Origin: Neoscytalidium dimidiatum | Lineage: Eukaryota; Ascomycota; Dothideomycetes; Botryosphaeriales; Botryosphaeriaceae | NCBI GenBank assembly: GCA_037367355.1 | Contig: CM074695.1 | Coordinates: forward strand, 4,809,948-4,873,947 | Length of the DNA stretch: 64,000 nucleotides | Direction of reading: 5' to 3' | Part shown: in pieces, positions 11,003 to 23,095 of the stretch | Layout of the letters: each line of letters starts with the position of its first letter | How positions within the stretch are numbered: position 1 is the first letter of the stretch | The notes under the pieces: model-generated | The model's database searches: none | What the model was told of the DNA's origin: nothing | What the model saw: only the letters and a program-made list of their open reading frames with translations | Made by a program: the position numbers and the translations under genes

Positions 11003-14000
11003 ATGAGCTACAATTACCCTTATCAGAACTACAACCCAGCCGCCTTCCCGCCGCCTCCACCACCATGGCAATCTTCGACGCCCTCATACGCTCCGACGCA
11101 AAAACCAGCTCTTCCACCGCGTCAGCCTCCAACTCCGGGCTCCCCGAATGTGCAGGATCTCACTGCGGGCTTTGCGCGCCTTAGCACACATAGCCCAGCG
11201 CCAACGCAGCAAAGTTATGTCCCACATGCGGAGTACCACCAGGCCACTTCCAACTTCACATGGCCTACAACCCATGGTGACTCTTTGAGCGGCGCACCCG
11301 AATACGAACCTCCGCCTCCACTCCCACCGCGCCCTGCCTCCCAATCTCCCTGGCACGGCTCATTGCAAGCACCACAGTCTCCCCCACCCCCTTCGCACAC
11401 TCCGCAGCAGTCATGGCAGCAGCCTCCAACCCCGCAAAGCCCTTGGACAGTGCAGCATGGCCAGCCGAGCCCTCAAACCCCGTCTTCTCGATGGCATCAG
11501 AATGGGAAATACAATCGCCCACCTCCTCCACCGCCAGCAGAATTGCAAGCGCAACATCATCAACAGCAACAGACCCATGCATATTCACCATCATCTTCGG
11601 TAGTTTCGCCCACTGAGCCTTGGACTCCAAGCACAGCTAGCCCTGCTTCCGCCCCTGTTGAGCACCCGCAGTATTCGTATCAACAGACGTACTATCCACC
11701 TCCGCAGCAGAGCCATGGTGCTGGGCTCAGCTCTCAGCAGTCTCCGCCAGCTCAATATATCCCGCAGCCGGCCACTCCAACGCCAGCATGGCCGCAAACA
11801 GTCAAAGTTCAGACCGAACATGTACCTCAGCCTCCACAGTTCGTCTTCGAAATGGAGGGATCAATCCCCGGAGTTCCCGAGAAGAAACAGCCAGCGGAGG
11901 ACCTGAAGAGGGTAGAACGGAGTAAAGAACCGCTTCCAGAGAAATTGCAGAGAACATGTACGGACACACTACGTCAAGCTGGCCCTTATTTTTACACGCC
12001 TCCTGCACAATCCTCGGTTCCGGAGGAAAGCCTGCAAAAACACGGATCAGATGATGCAGAGAATGAATCTACGGCTGGTGCGCTACCGGACAACATATCG
12101 TCTGCTGGCGCCCAAGCTCGATCCCGCGCCAGTCTATTACACGATGTGAATTCAGCCCAGCCAGGCCAATCAGGCAGAGAACAAAGCCAAAATCAAACAG
12201 AACAGCCCCTTGCCGGTGCTATTGCGTCGTGCTACTACTTGAAGATACCCAATCCACCGACCAATATCCCCGCTGATCAGAGTGACGACTACTTTGTTCT
12301 CCATGAGTGTACCTATCCCGATGTCATCAGCTACGCCGACATCTTCTGGTTCAGCCACGTCGACGTCCCCGAATTCCGGATCTGCGGATTCTGCTTCGAA
12401 AAGCATATCAGGCGCACGCAGCTCGCTTGCTCGTTCACTGGAAAGCTCGAGTCGAAAGACGCGAAACTCAGGTGCTCGTTTGGAGCCCCTCGGATGGTTG
12501 AGGATCTCTGGCCACAAGCTTTGCGGACAGCCGATTTAAGTCAAGTCAAGCAGTACATGGAGAGACGGGTGCGAATGATACACTGCCACGGAGTTAATGG
12601 AGTATTGGGCGAAGACGTATACCACGTACGCTGGTTTACCATTCGAGAAAACCAAGTCCCTGGGTTTTTGGCCTGCGAGGCTTGCCTCGAGGAAATAGTC
12701 ATCAGCACCGCTTTCCAGGAGATATTCGTGCCGTACTCAGAGGCGCAAGGGCCAGACCAGAGATGGGCTTGCGATCTGGCTGTTGGATTTCTCCGGCGCA
12801 GTCTGGCCAATGCTAGAAAGACAGGGAACTGGAGCACTTTCACCGCGGCAGCAGCGCGCAGGCTGTCTCTCCCTATATGCGAGGGAGAAAATGGCGTCAC
12901 GGCCGGTTCAAGGAACTGGTACTCGCCTGCGAAGCCCATCCAGGGCGTCGTCATCTGCGAGGCCTGCTACATCGACCACCTCGCCGTCACGCAATTCTCC
13001 GAAGACTTCGTCGAATACCCCGTCCAAGGAGACAGCGCATCCAACCACTGGTCCTGCGACTTCGCCCCCATCGCCGTCAAAGCCGCCCTCGACGCCTCGA
13101 AGCTGAAATCCTCCTTCACACCCCTCTGGACCACGCTCTCCAGCCTGGCCGCGCACCCGGTCTGCGCGGCCGGCGCCGTCGCCAACAGGACGTGGTACAG
13201 GTCGGCCGCCGCCCCGAACCTCGACCTCTGCCCGACCTGCCACGCCGGCCTCTTCGCCGCCCTCGACGACCTCGCGCGCCTCTTCGCCCCGGCCACGACC
13301 CCGCAGCCCGCCACGCGCGTCTGCGACCTCTCGCCGCGCGGCCCGCGCTTCGCGCAGTACGCGCCCCTCTACCTCGCCGCCGTCCACACGCCCCGCGGCC
13401 TGCCCGCCCTGCTGGCGCACGTGTCGCGCTTCGCCGCGCTCCCGCCCTGCGCCCGCCGCGACCCCGTCCGCAACGGCCGCTGGCACCTGCTGCACGGGCC
13501 CGCGGCCGACCTGGTCGTGTGTGAGGAGTGCTACGCCGCCGCCGTCGAGGGCACCCCGCTCGCGGCGCTGCTGGCGCCGTGGCCGCCGCCCACGGGCACG
13601 GCCGGCGGCGAGGCCGACCCCGTCCCCCGCGTGTGCGACCTGTACAGCGCGGCGATGCGGGCGCGGTGGGCCGCGCTGTGCCGGGCCTACGACCCGCGCG
13701 ATCCGGCGACCGCGCCCGCGCTGGACGCGTTCGTCGCGTTCGCGCGCCGCAGGCACCGCGTGTACGACGAGACGGTGCCCGCGTGCAGGGAGCTGCTGGT
13801 CGCGGCGAGGATGCGGACGGAGCAGCATAGGCTGGCCGGGGCGATGGCGGTGCATTCGCATTCGATGGGGCTGATGAGCGGCGGGTTTGGGTACGGGTAT
13901 GGGGGCGTGTATGCCGGGCAGGCGGCGGCGGCCGGGGCGCAGGGGGTGGGGTTGATGATGGAGGGGCTGGCGGATGAGAGGAAGGTGGCGATGCTGGAGG

Positions 14001-14023
14001 GGAGGTGGAAGGAGGTGGAGTAG
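11003..14023 (+). CDS. Pro/Gln-rich protein with five Cys repeats
   Basis: A single open exon of 1006 aa. Residues 1 to about 400 are low complexity, rich in Pro, Gln, Ser and Tyr (PPPPPPWQ near the start), and look disordered. From about residue 430 a module of roughly 95 residues repeats five times. Each has one Cys, 21-29 residues later a CxxC pair (CGFC, CEAC, CEAC, CPTC, CEEC near residues 459, 556, 651, 743, 839), then 11-34 residues later a Cys followed by [DS][LF]. An aromatic residue, often Trp, lies between the first Cys and the CxxC. Four Cys per module suggest zinc binding, but that is inference. The C-terminus is Gly/Tyr-rich, then a short charged helix. No signal peptide or membrane segment is seen. 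I do not know a named domain for this. The 3' half is strongly GC-rich, giving long antisense open frames that are shadows. Confidence 0.85.
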   Translation: MSYNYPYQNYNPAAFPPPPPPWQSSTPSYAPTQKPALPPRQPPTPGSPNVQDLTAGFARLSTHSPAPTQQSYVPHAEYHQATSNFTWPTTHGDSLSGAPEYEPPPPLPPRPASQSPWHGSLQAPQSPPPPSHTPQQSWQQPPTPQSPWTVQHGQPSPQTPSSRWHQNGKYNRPPPPPPAELQAQHHQQQQTHAYSPSSSVVSPTEPWTPSTASPASAPVEHPQYSYQQTYYPPPQQSHGAGLSSQQSPPAQYIPQPATPTPAWPQTVKVQTEHVPQPPQFVFEMEGSIPGVPEKKQPAEDLKRVERSKEPLPEKLQRTCTDTLRQAGPYFYTPPAQSSVPEESLQKHGSDDAENESTAGALPDNISSAGAQARSRASLLHDVNSAQPGQSGREQSQNQTEQPLAGAIASCYYLKIPNPPTNIPADQSDDYFVLHECTYPDVISYADIFWFSHVDVPEFRICGFCFEKHIRRTQLACSFTGKLESKDAKLRCSFGAPRMVEDLWPQALRTADLSQVKQYMERRVRMIHCHGVNGVLGEDVYHVRWFTIRENQVPGFLACEACLEEIVISTAFQEIFVPYSEAQGPDQRWACDLAVGFLRRSLANARKTGNWSTFTAAAARRLSLPICEGENGVTAGSRNWYSPAKPIQGVVICEACYIDHLAVTQFSEDFVEYPVQGDSASNHWSCDFAPIAVKAALDASKLKSSFTPLWTTLSSLAAHPVCAAGAVANRTWYRSAAAPNLDLCPTCHAGLFAALDDLARLFAPATTPQPATRVCDLSPRGPRFAQYAPLYLAAVHTPRGLPALLAHVSRFAALPPCARRDPVRNGRWHLLHGPAADLVVCEECYAAAVEGTPLAALLAPWPPPTGTAGGEADPVPRVCDLYSAAMRARWAALCRAYDPRDPATAPALDAFVAFARRRHRVYDETVPACRELLVAARMRTEQHRLAGAMAVHSHSMGLMSGGFGYGYGGVYAGQAAAAGAQGVGLMMEGLADERKVAMLEGRWKEVE

Positions 14024-14601
14024 GGTGTCGTGTGGTGGTTGATGGACGGGTGTTGGTAGTTTTTGATTTTTGGATCGGGACGACAGGTGCTACCTTTCTC
14101 TCGACGTCAGTGCCGGCGGCGGGCTGTCGACAATAGCCGGCGCACCCCTGCGGACTCCCACTCTTCACGACTCAATCTGCGTGTCAATCATTTCCACATC
14201 GCACGACCCCGCAAGATAGGCGCGTATCCCCTGCCATCATCGAAACCCGAGCCCGAGCGTTACATCGCTTGCACCCTTCCAGCATCTCTCCGCGCCGTTC
14301 CTGGCATACGCAGCCGGCAGCTTGTTTAATTTGCACGGCATGCAAGCGATAGCGGCCGTGGCCTTGCTACCCCTAATTATGTCGTCGCACAGCAGCGTCG
14401 CCTCCGCGCTATCGGAGCCATCGATCCAACTCGTCGCCGTCTGAGCAGTAGCATCGAAACGTTGTTCCGGTGGACCCGTCGTCTCATTGGAAGCCCAGAC
14501 TGCAACGCTCTTCGCACCTGCAGAGGCCAGCTAAAAGGCGATTGCGCCAGGCAGGCAATTGCTCTGCTCACCGGAGCACCAGTCAGGCCTGTTCATCCGC
14601 C
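14024..14601. other. Intergenic, promoter of the GH20 gene
   Basis: No gene is seen. It lies between the Cys-repeat gene and the hexosaminidase start at 14602, in the same orientation. Confidence 0.4.
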
Positions 14602-16793
14602 ATGTGGTTCTCTGCAGCATCCCTTATCCTGTCATTGGTTGCCAGTGGTAAGTTTCGGACAATCCTGCAACAGCATCGACATCCATGATGCTGATCTTTC
14701 CTTGAGGCTCTGCGCGGCTCTTAACCGTCCCGACCATCCCGTTTGAAGCTTCGAATGGGTCTTTGTCGCTCTCCAGTCTTCGCTCCATCGTGATCGATTC
14801 GCGTTATGCCGACGCCGTCAACGGGGATGGAGAGACGCTCATCCCACCCACGCTCCAAGAGTTCGCCGGCACGTTTGCTGCCGACTTCAGCAAGACTCTG
14901 GGCTTGAATCTCAGCTTGTCAACCGGCACGGCATCCGAAACTGGATCTATCTTCCTTACTCTCGACAACTCGACAGATCTCCTCGACGCTGCTGGCCGCC
15001 CCACCGCGGAGGGTTACAGTCTCTCCATCACCACCGACGGCATCACCATTGCAGGAGCCAGCCCGCTTGGAGCTTGGTGGGGCACTCGCACCCTCATTCA
15101 AGCTGCTGTCCTCAACAATGGCACCATCCCAGCCGGCTCCGCCGTCGATGCGCCAGGTTGGGGGACGCGCGGCGTGATGCTCGATGCCGGTCGACATTAC
15201 TACCCGCCTGATTTCCTGATCGAGATCTGCTCGTACCTGAGCTTCTTCAAACAGAATACGTTCCACCTGCACCTGAGCGACAACATGGGCAGCGTCTACT
15301 TGGACAACTATGGCTTCATGATGGACCTGTATGCCGCATTCCGCCTGGACTCGGACGCCCCGGACGTCGCCGGGCTCAACCGCCGCAAGAACGAGTCGTA
15401 CACGCGTGCCGTTTTCGATGACATCCAACAGCAGTGCGCGGCGCGCGGCGTGACCATCATCCCTGAAATCGAAGCTCCCGGCCACGCCCTCGTCATCACG
15501 CAGTGGAAGCCCGAGCTCGCGCTGAGCACCGACTACAGCATGCTCAACATCAGCCACGCGTCGACCATCCCGACCGTGCAATCCATCTGGGCCACCTTCC
15601 TCCCGTGGTTCCACAGCAAGACCGTGCACATCGGTGCGGACGAGTACGACAGCAGCCTGGCATCTGACTACAACGACTTCGTCAACGCCCTCAACACCTT
15701 CATCACGAGCACCAGCTCCAAGCGCATGCGCATCTGGGGCACCTTCCCACCCTCGCCCGCCTACGCAAACAACATCCCCACCGCCGTCAGCATCCAGCAC
15801 TGGGAGTTCTTCGAGGACAACCCGCTCTTCGACTACATCGCGAACAACTACACCGTCCTCAACTCCGACGACGCCTTCTACATCGTCAACAAGTGGTCCG
15901 GCTCGTACCCGCAGTCGCTCAACCGCACCCGCATCTTCCACGGCAACCCCCTCGACGGCGGGCCCTACGCGCCCCACGTCTTCGACACCCGCAACGCGAC
16001 CAACAACCCGCCGCGCAGCGAGCCCCGCGTCGAGGGCCACATCGCCGCGCTGTGGAACGACTGCGGGCCCAACGCCACCGTCTACTCCGAGGCCTACTAC
16101 GCCTGGCGCGACAACCTGCCCGCGCTGGCCGACAAGCAGTGGGGCGGCGACCTGCGCGAGGCCGAGTACGACGCCGTCTTCGCCGCGCTGCACGCCGCCG
16201 TGCCCGCGCAGGACCTCGACCGCCGCGTCGCCTCGCCCGCCGGGCCGACCATCCTGCGCTACGACTTCGGCGCCGTGCGGGGGAGCGCGGTGCCGGACGC
16301 CAGCGGGAACGGGTACGACGGCGTGGTCGAGGGCGGGTGCGCGGCCGGTGACGGCGACGGCGCCGCGCTGCGCTTCGACGGCGCGTGCTTCGTGCGCACG
16401 CCGCTGGCCAGCAAGGGCAGGGACTACGCGCTCGCGTTCTCCGTGTATCCCGAGTCGGACGCGCCGGGCGCGCTGTTCGTCGGCGCGGACTCGGCGCTGC
16501 TGGCGGGCAATGGGAGCGTGGCGAATGTCACGCTGGTCGCGAGCGGGTACGCGTTCGCGCTGAACTACTCGCTGCCGGTGAACGAGTGGACGGACGTGAA
16601 GCTGCTGGGGCTGGGGAACCAGACCTTCTTGGAGGTGGGCGGGGCGGAGCGGATGGAGTTCATCACGAAGATGGGGATCCTGGGGAACTCGTTCGTCTGG
16701 AGCAGGATTGCCGTGGAGGCGCCGTTGGCGAGGATCGGGGAGGGGTTCAAGGGGCTGATCAAGGACGTCGTGTTGACGGACGGCTCGGTTTGA
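14602..16793 (+). CDS. GH20 beta-N-acetylhexosaminidase-like enzyme
   Basis: Predicted 710 aa from exon 14602-14647 (signal peptide MWFSAASLILSLVAS) and exon 14707-16793, with a 59-nt GT-AG intron. After the signal come TVPTIPFEASNG, the GH20 N-terminal domain, and the catalytic barrel with GVMLDAGRHYYP (substrate-binding Arg, near residue 171) and HIGADEYD (the catalytic Asp-Glu pair, near residue 326). From about residue 527 a beta-rich region (YDFGAV, then DASGNGYDG) resembles a concanavalin/LamG-like module. The family removes terminal GlcNAc or GalNAc from chitin oligomers and glycans; this copy is predicted secreted and has many N-glycosylation sequons. The gene converges on the minus-strand protease, with 206 bp between the stops. 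Confidence 0.9.
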
Positions 16794-16999
16794 GCACAAA
16801 AGAGATAAGACCCGCAGTCACCCGCAATGTTGAATTTTCTACGAGTTATTCCTTTCACAGGCCGTCTTCCCGTCCGCTGAACACCATGCCCGGCGCTCAA
16901 TCCCGTCCGTTGTCCCGGCTCCCACCTGCATCTTTCCTCTCACAACTCCATGCTTCGCCCCCTCCGCGGCTCTCTGCTTGAACAGGAGGCAAGATAGTC

Positions 17000-18416
<1,417 letters not shown>

Positions 18417-21333
18417 CTTGAAAGAACCTCAACGCAGATGCGACTGGAGACGGTTGGACTGTTGGCTCGCGGGGCGTTGTGCGTACTTTGGCCTGGACAG
18501 CTGAGCCATTGACACGAGTGAAAAAGCCTTTATACTCCGTCCGAGCAAGCAGTCTCCTGAGCCCCTGAAGTGCTAGGGAGATATCATGGTGAGGAGAACC
18601 ACTACTCGCTTTTTGGATCCTAGTTTCATACAGACGCTCTGGGAAAACTCCAGCGGCGTAGACGCCGCGAAAGGCTGGTCGAAATGCACCATAGTATTGG
18701 CTTGGCATGTCCATGTTGTGGTTCTTACACAACGTTGGGTGGGTGGTTGAGGAGCCAAGAAATACCAAGGCGGCGAAGATCAAATAGAAGAAGGTTAAGT
18801 GAAGGTGAACCATCTGGTCCTTGCCCAGAGCGGAAGCACACGGTCAAAGAGTACCCGCCGTGGACCCAGCATGCTGCATCCGATCAGTTGCCCTTTCGGG
18901 ACGAGCACGTTGCACTCGGCAGACACTGGAACGGCCCGCGATATGATGCAACCTGGCCGGTTCCAAACCCCTGGATATGCTCAGAGAAACCATTCTGTGC
19001 TCTTGCATCGCTGTGAACGAAATAGCATTAGCTTTGCACGTGCGATGACTGCCAATCACGTCTATTCTACGGACAAGTGTCGGAGATGCAGACTTGAAGA
19101 AGTGGTATAACTTTTGCGGATCACCTATAAGTACCTGCTATGGTATTTTCTAGCCTTGCATACAATGTGCCTCTGTTCATGTGTATACATTGCTTATGCC
19201 TGCTCAGATATCGCGGTGACATTCCAGATTTCACAGACCCAAGATCTCGCACCAAACCCTGAATAGCAGATTGAACCAATTGCTCGCTTACTTCTCTAAC
19301 TGGGTACATATTTCTGTCCGAATATTGAATATAGCGGGCGTGAATGATGTACACTAAAACGGAAGGTCAACGCCTCAGACGTCCGAAAAAGAGTTACTGA
19401 ACACGCGTCGTGTGCTCGGCTGTCTCCGTCAGCTATCCATCCGCTAACTAAGATCTGCATCTCAAAACGAATATACATCACTCGTATATCGTCTCACTGG
19501 GATTAGAGACGTGAAAGAGAGCCCTCGCAATATCGCCATCAGAAGCCACCTTTGAGGGCCATCTACATTGAAAATAGGATTGCTGTTACTCTACTTAGGA
19601 TACTTAGGATCCCACATCTAATGACTGCTCGGAAGAAGAAGAATGATATGATATCCTGTGATGTTCGACCTCTGAGCGACGTAGTCGATCAACGCGGAAG
19701 CTGCTCTTCTTATCCGGACATCGGCGGCAGATGCTCCGGGAGTTTCTGTGGCGCCACGCCCATCGGCGTTGAGAGTTGCCGACCTTCCATGTTCGAGGGA
19801 CCTGGCCATCTTTGGGCATAGTAGAACCTTATCTGTAACTACAAAGCCGCTCTCTCCGAGCCTCATGTACGCGTGTGCTTATCGGGCGTTTCCATTTCCT
19901 CTTATTTCCTTTTTCCGTATGTTCCTGAGTGAACTACTGAAAGGATCCGTTTCAATTGGGGCTGCGTACCACGCAACACATCTCTCCGGAACGCAGAGCG
20001 TCAGATGAATTTTTACTCCAACCAAAGCCCTTCACCACCTCCTAGAACGCGTGGACGAGACGCCACCGATACACCAAGTCGCCGAACACGTTGTCATCCA
20101 CCTCATCCAACTCCTCACCCACCCCAATCCCTACACCACCACCACCTACTAGCCACATCATCTTCCTCGTAATCCACGCTTGCGCCACTCCCACCAAGTT
20201 CGCATTGTTTCTCTCCAAATGCATACAATGCATCTCCCCCCGCTCCCCCCGGGGACTAACCCCCACGTCGTCCAACCCCACCCATTCCACTGCCACGCCT
20301 GTCTGCCTACCACCACGCCAACGGTCGTACGTCGCATGCGAACTCGCCCCAGCTAGATTAGCCAGACCGATACCGGGCTCCGCAACGGGCGGATCGTCCG
20401 TGGCGCGCGTTTGGCTCGGGGAAAAAATCACCAGGCCAGTGCGGATGCTAACAAGCGGAGCATGCCAGAAGCGAAGCCAAGACCGAGAAAGAAACGTGCA
20501 GAAGCATAACTGGCGACACGGAGGACTAAGGATTACAGGCAGACATGAGGATACTACCTAGATGACTGTCGAGGGAGAGTGCATCCGGGAAACAGTCACG
20601 TCCGATATCGAATAAGGCACAGGATAAGTAATTAGTTGATTCAGGAGCTAACGATGGGGACTGGTGGGTAAAACTCGAAACATCGCGCTTCACATGCCAC
20701 AAGGAAAGCCAAGATGTGAACGCGCCGAAGGCCGAGATGGTTGAATGAGGCTATTCGCGCGGCTGTGGCAGCAGAACTGCGAGTGATTGACAACCAAGTG
20801 CCGAGGAGCCTAAAACCACTTGTGTGGCTACACCTCTTTGGTCAAAAAGTGGGCATAAGAGCCGATTGGATCCTTAGCTATCATGGTAAGCAGGCGAGAG
20901 ACGTAGGAACATCTTCCGTGCGACAGAGCTTCCGGGCATCCCGTGAACAATTGGCTGTGGCCTGAGAAGAGGCATCAGTCGCGCGCAAAGCACTCGAAAC
21001 ATATTTCCATGTCGAGCGCAACGCCATAGCTCTTGTCAGAGACGTCTGGTCATGCTGATCGCCTTCTCACGTCCGTACGTAGATCTCTCCAGGCAAACTT
21101 TGGACCCGCAGGGGCACGTCAGACAGCGGGGCAGGGTCCTTGGCAAAGCCCGAATGTAGCCAATTGCAGAGGGCGGAAAGAGAAGGCCTCGAAACGTCGG
21201 AGGCATCGTTATGCAGGGTCTCCCGCCGCGTAGGTTGGAGTGTTTGTCTTTTGTCGCAGGCATGCATCTCCACCCTGTGCCCAACGTTTTTACTTCGGTA
21301 AGCGAGAGTGAGCAACCTTAAAAATGATGCCGC
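18417..21333. other. Long gene-free stretch
   Basis: About 2.9 kb without a supportable gene. It includes the protease promoter at the left and the 3' flank of the FYV7-like gene at the right. Open frames (for example 20042-20431 minus and 20091-20561 plus) overlap each other and show no motif. No tRNA, repeat array or transposon end was recognised by eye. Confidence 0.4.
18528..18534 (-). promoter_or_regulatory. TATA-like box of the S8 protease
   Basis: The minus strand reads TATAAAG about 112-118 bp upstream of the protease ATG at 18416. Confidence 0.4.
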
Positions 21334-22019
21334 CTACGCATTTCCGACGATCTTCTTGACGCGTTCCAGCAGCACCGGAGCCTCTCTGCCCAGCTTTCTC
21401 TTCCCGTCTTTGCCAGGCGAGCGCGCCTTGGCCATCTGTTTCCTCATGCGCTCGCGCTGGGCAATCTTCTCCCGGCGCTGGCGCTCGGCCTCCTCGTGGG
21501 CCTTTCGGCGAGCCTCGGCCTCTTCCTTGCGCTTCTGTCCTATGGCAGCCTCCTTGCTGAAGGTCTTGGGTTTCTGCTTCCTCCGCGGGCGGCGCTCCTT
21601 GTGATCGTCATTGCCCTGGGGCTCGGGGGACGGCTGGTCCAGCAGTGCTTGTCGTTCGGGATGTGGTTCTACAGTAGGCTCGGGAGAGGGAGGCTTTTCG
21701 TCTTGGCCGGCGTCGGTTCTCTGCGGGTTCTGGGCCTGCAGTTCCCGCTCGCGGATCTTTGCGTACTGCTTCTTGACCTTGGCCTTGTGGATCAGGTCCT
21801 TCTTGATCTTCTGAACTACTCGGGCGTCAGCAGATGGCAGGCGCTGGGGCGGGCGGTGGGTTATTGCAGCTCACCCTTGCGTCTGTAGGTGCCGTCGGGC
21901 AGGTTTGCGGGCCCGACGGTAAAGCCTTTCTTGGAGGAGGGCGGGCGGTCGGCATCGCCGCGCTGTCTCTTTGAGGACGGCTGGGCATCAGAGTCGTCGC
22001 GAGCGCGTTTGGCAGACAT
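21334..22019 (-). CDS. FYV7-like rRNA-processing protein
   Basis: Predicted 208 aa from exons 22019-21875 and 21815-21334, with a 59-nt GT-AG intron. The N-terminus is MSAKRARDDSD, then KGFTVGPANLPDGTYRRK. Across the splice it continues VQKIKKDLIHKAKVKKQYAKI, the signature of the FYV7/TAP26 family. The remainder is a highly charged Lys/Arg/Glu-rich helical tail. In yeast, Fyv7 is a nucleolar protein needed for 18S rRNA maturation in the small-subunit processome; the same role is inferred. The gene lies head-to-head with the Atos-like gene, with about 1.1 kb of repeat-rich DNA between the start codons. Confidence 0.8.
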
Positions 22020-22140
22020 GATTGCTGGAACTGGGGGACTGGCGGCTGAGCTGGCGCGTCGCTGCGCTGCGTTGGCGGATGATGAAATTTCTTTGGCTGC
22101 GGGACTAGTGCGGTAGGGCGGTAGGGCGGCACACAGGGCT

Positions 22141-22213
22141 GGCAGCGGGCAGCGGGCAGCGGGCAACGGGCAGCGGGCAGGCGGGCAGGCGGGCAGGCGG
22201 GCAGGCGGGTGGG
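22141..22213. repeat. GC-rich minisatellite
   Basis: Five 7-bp units of the type GGCAGCG (one reads GGCAACG), then four 8-bp units GGCAGGCG, just upstream of the FYV7-like start. The unit length switches once within the array. Confidence 0.85.
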
Positions 22214-22260
22214 CCATGGGCGATCCCTCTGCCCTGCTTCCCGCCCGGCCATGAGCGAAC

Positions 22261-22309
22261 CATCACGGTGCATCACGGTGCATCATGCATCATCATCATC
22301 ATCATCATC
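22261..22309. repeat. CATCACGGTG duplication and (CAT)n microsatellite
   Basis: A 10-bp unit CATCACGGTG occurs twice in tandem, followed at once by a run of CAT triplets to 22309. It lies in the shared region between the FYV7-like and Atos-like genes. Confidence 0.85.
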
Positions 22310-22859
22310 GCCTCGCCACTGCCACTGCCACCATTCCCTCCTCCCCTCCCAACAAGCGCCCAGCTGGCCGCCGAAGCGGCTGCTGCCCGGAGCGGAGACA
22401 GCTGCATCTCTGGCCGGTCGCTGTCGCACCTGTCGCAGCGCGCCAGATGGGCGGCTGCGTGGCTGGGCGGGGACCTTTGGGCGATTGGCGCATCGTGTGA
22501 CTTGCAAGAACCCCCGCCTGCCGCCGATACGGATATGCACAGAATCCCTTTGTCTGCCGTCATATACCTCGCGTGCTGCCCTGTGGCCCCCGGCCCTGCT
22601 ACACTGCGCCCTCAACGCTCTCTGTGCTGCCGCTGCGCTGTGCTCTCCTCTGCCATTGCACTCTCTGCCCTTTGCGCCTGCTGTCGCCCGCGCCCGCGCC
22701 CGCGCCCACCGCCCCAAATCCTCTCAGCGCTGCGCCAACCTGAAACCGCAGCCCACGAGACCCGGTTCCCGTTGTTCCTGACGGCCCCGGTCACTGCGTG
22801 ACTGGGTGACTCGTCTGCTCTTACTCATCGCCCAGCTCGCCGACCTCGCTCCATCATCC

Positions 22860-22947
22860 AGCTCCCGGCTCCCAGCTCTCAGCTCCCAGCTCTCAGCTCC
22901 CAGCGCCAGCCCAGCCAACCAACCAGCCAGCCAGCCAGCCAGCCAGA
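22860..22947. repeat. CTCCCAGCT and CCAG tandem repeats
   Basis: Alternating CTCCCAGCT/CTCAGCT units pass into CCAA and then a run of CCAG tetramers ending about 22946. This is pyrimidine/GC-rich DNA in the likely leader or promoter of the Atos-like gene. Confidence 0.75.
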
Positions 22948-23095
22948 GCGCACAGCTCTCCGTCTTCCCGCCGCCCGCTGAACCACGGTTCCACCCACCG
23001 TTTGCCACGACTGCATCCACAAATTTCTCCTCCTCACCTCTGCCGGTTTGACGACTCCAATGTGCTGCTCGTAGCTACGAGCGACACCACCGACT

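Noticed and set aside
12908..14168. Long Arg/Pro-rich frames on both strands in the Cys-repeat gene.
   Set aside because: These are composition shadows of the GC-rich 3' half, without domain-like sequence.
14919..16799. 626-codon antisense open frame across the GH20 gene.
   Set aside because: It is a shadow caused by strong GC bias at third codon positions. The sense strand encodes a complete GH20 with catalytic motifs.
20042..20561. Overlapping opposite-strand frames of 129 and 156 codons.
   Set aside because: Neither has recognisable motifs, a start context or splice signals. Pro/Ser/Thr-rich composition suggests noise.
22209..22801. Frames of up to 190 codons in the FYV7/Atos intergenic region.
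   Set aside because: They run through tandem repeats and low-complexity DNA, which stay open in several frames by chance.
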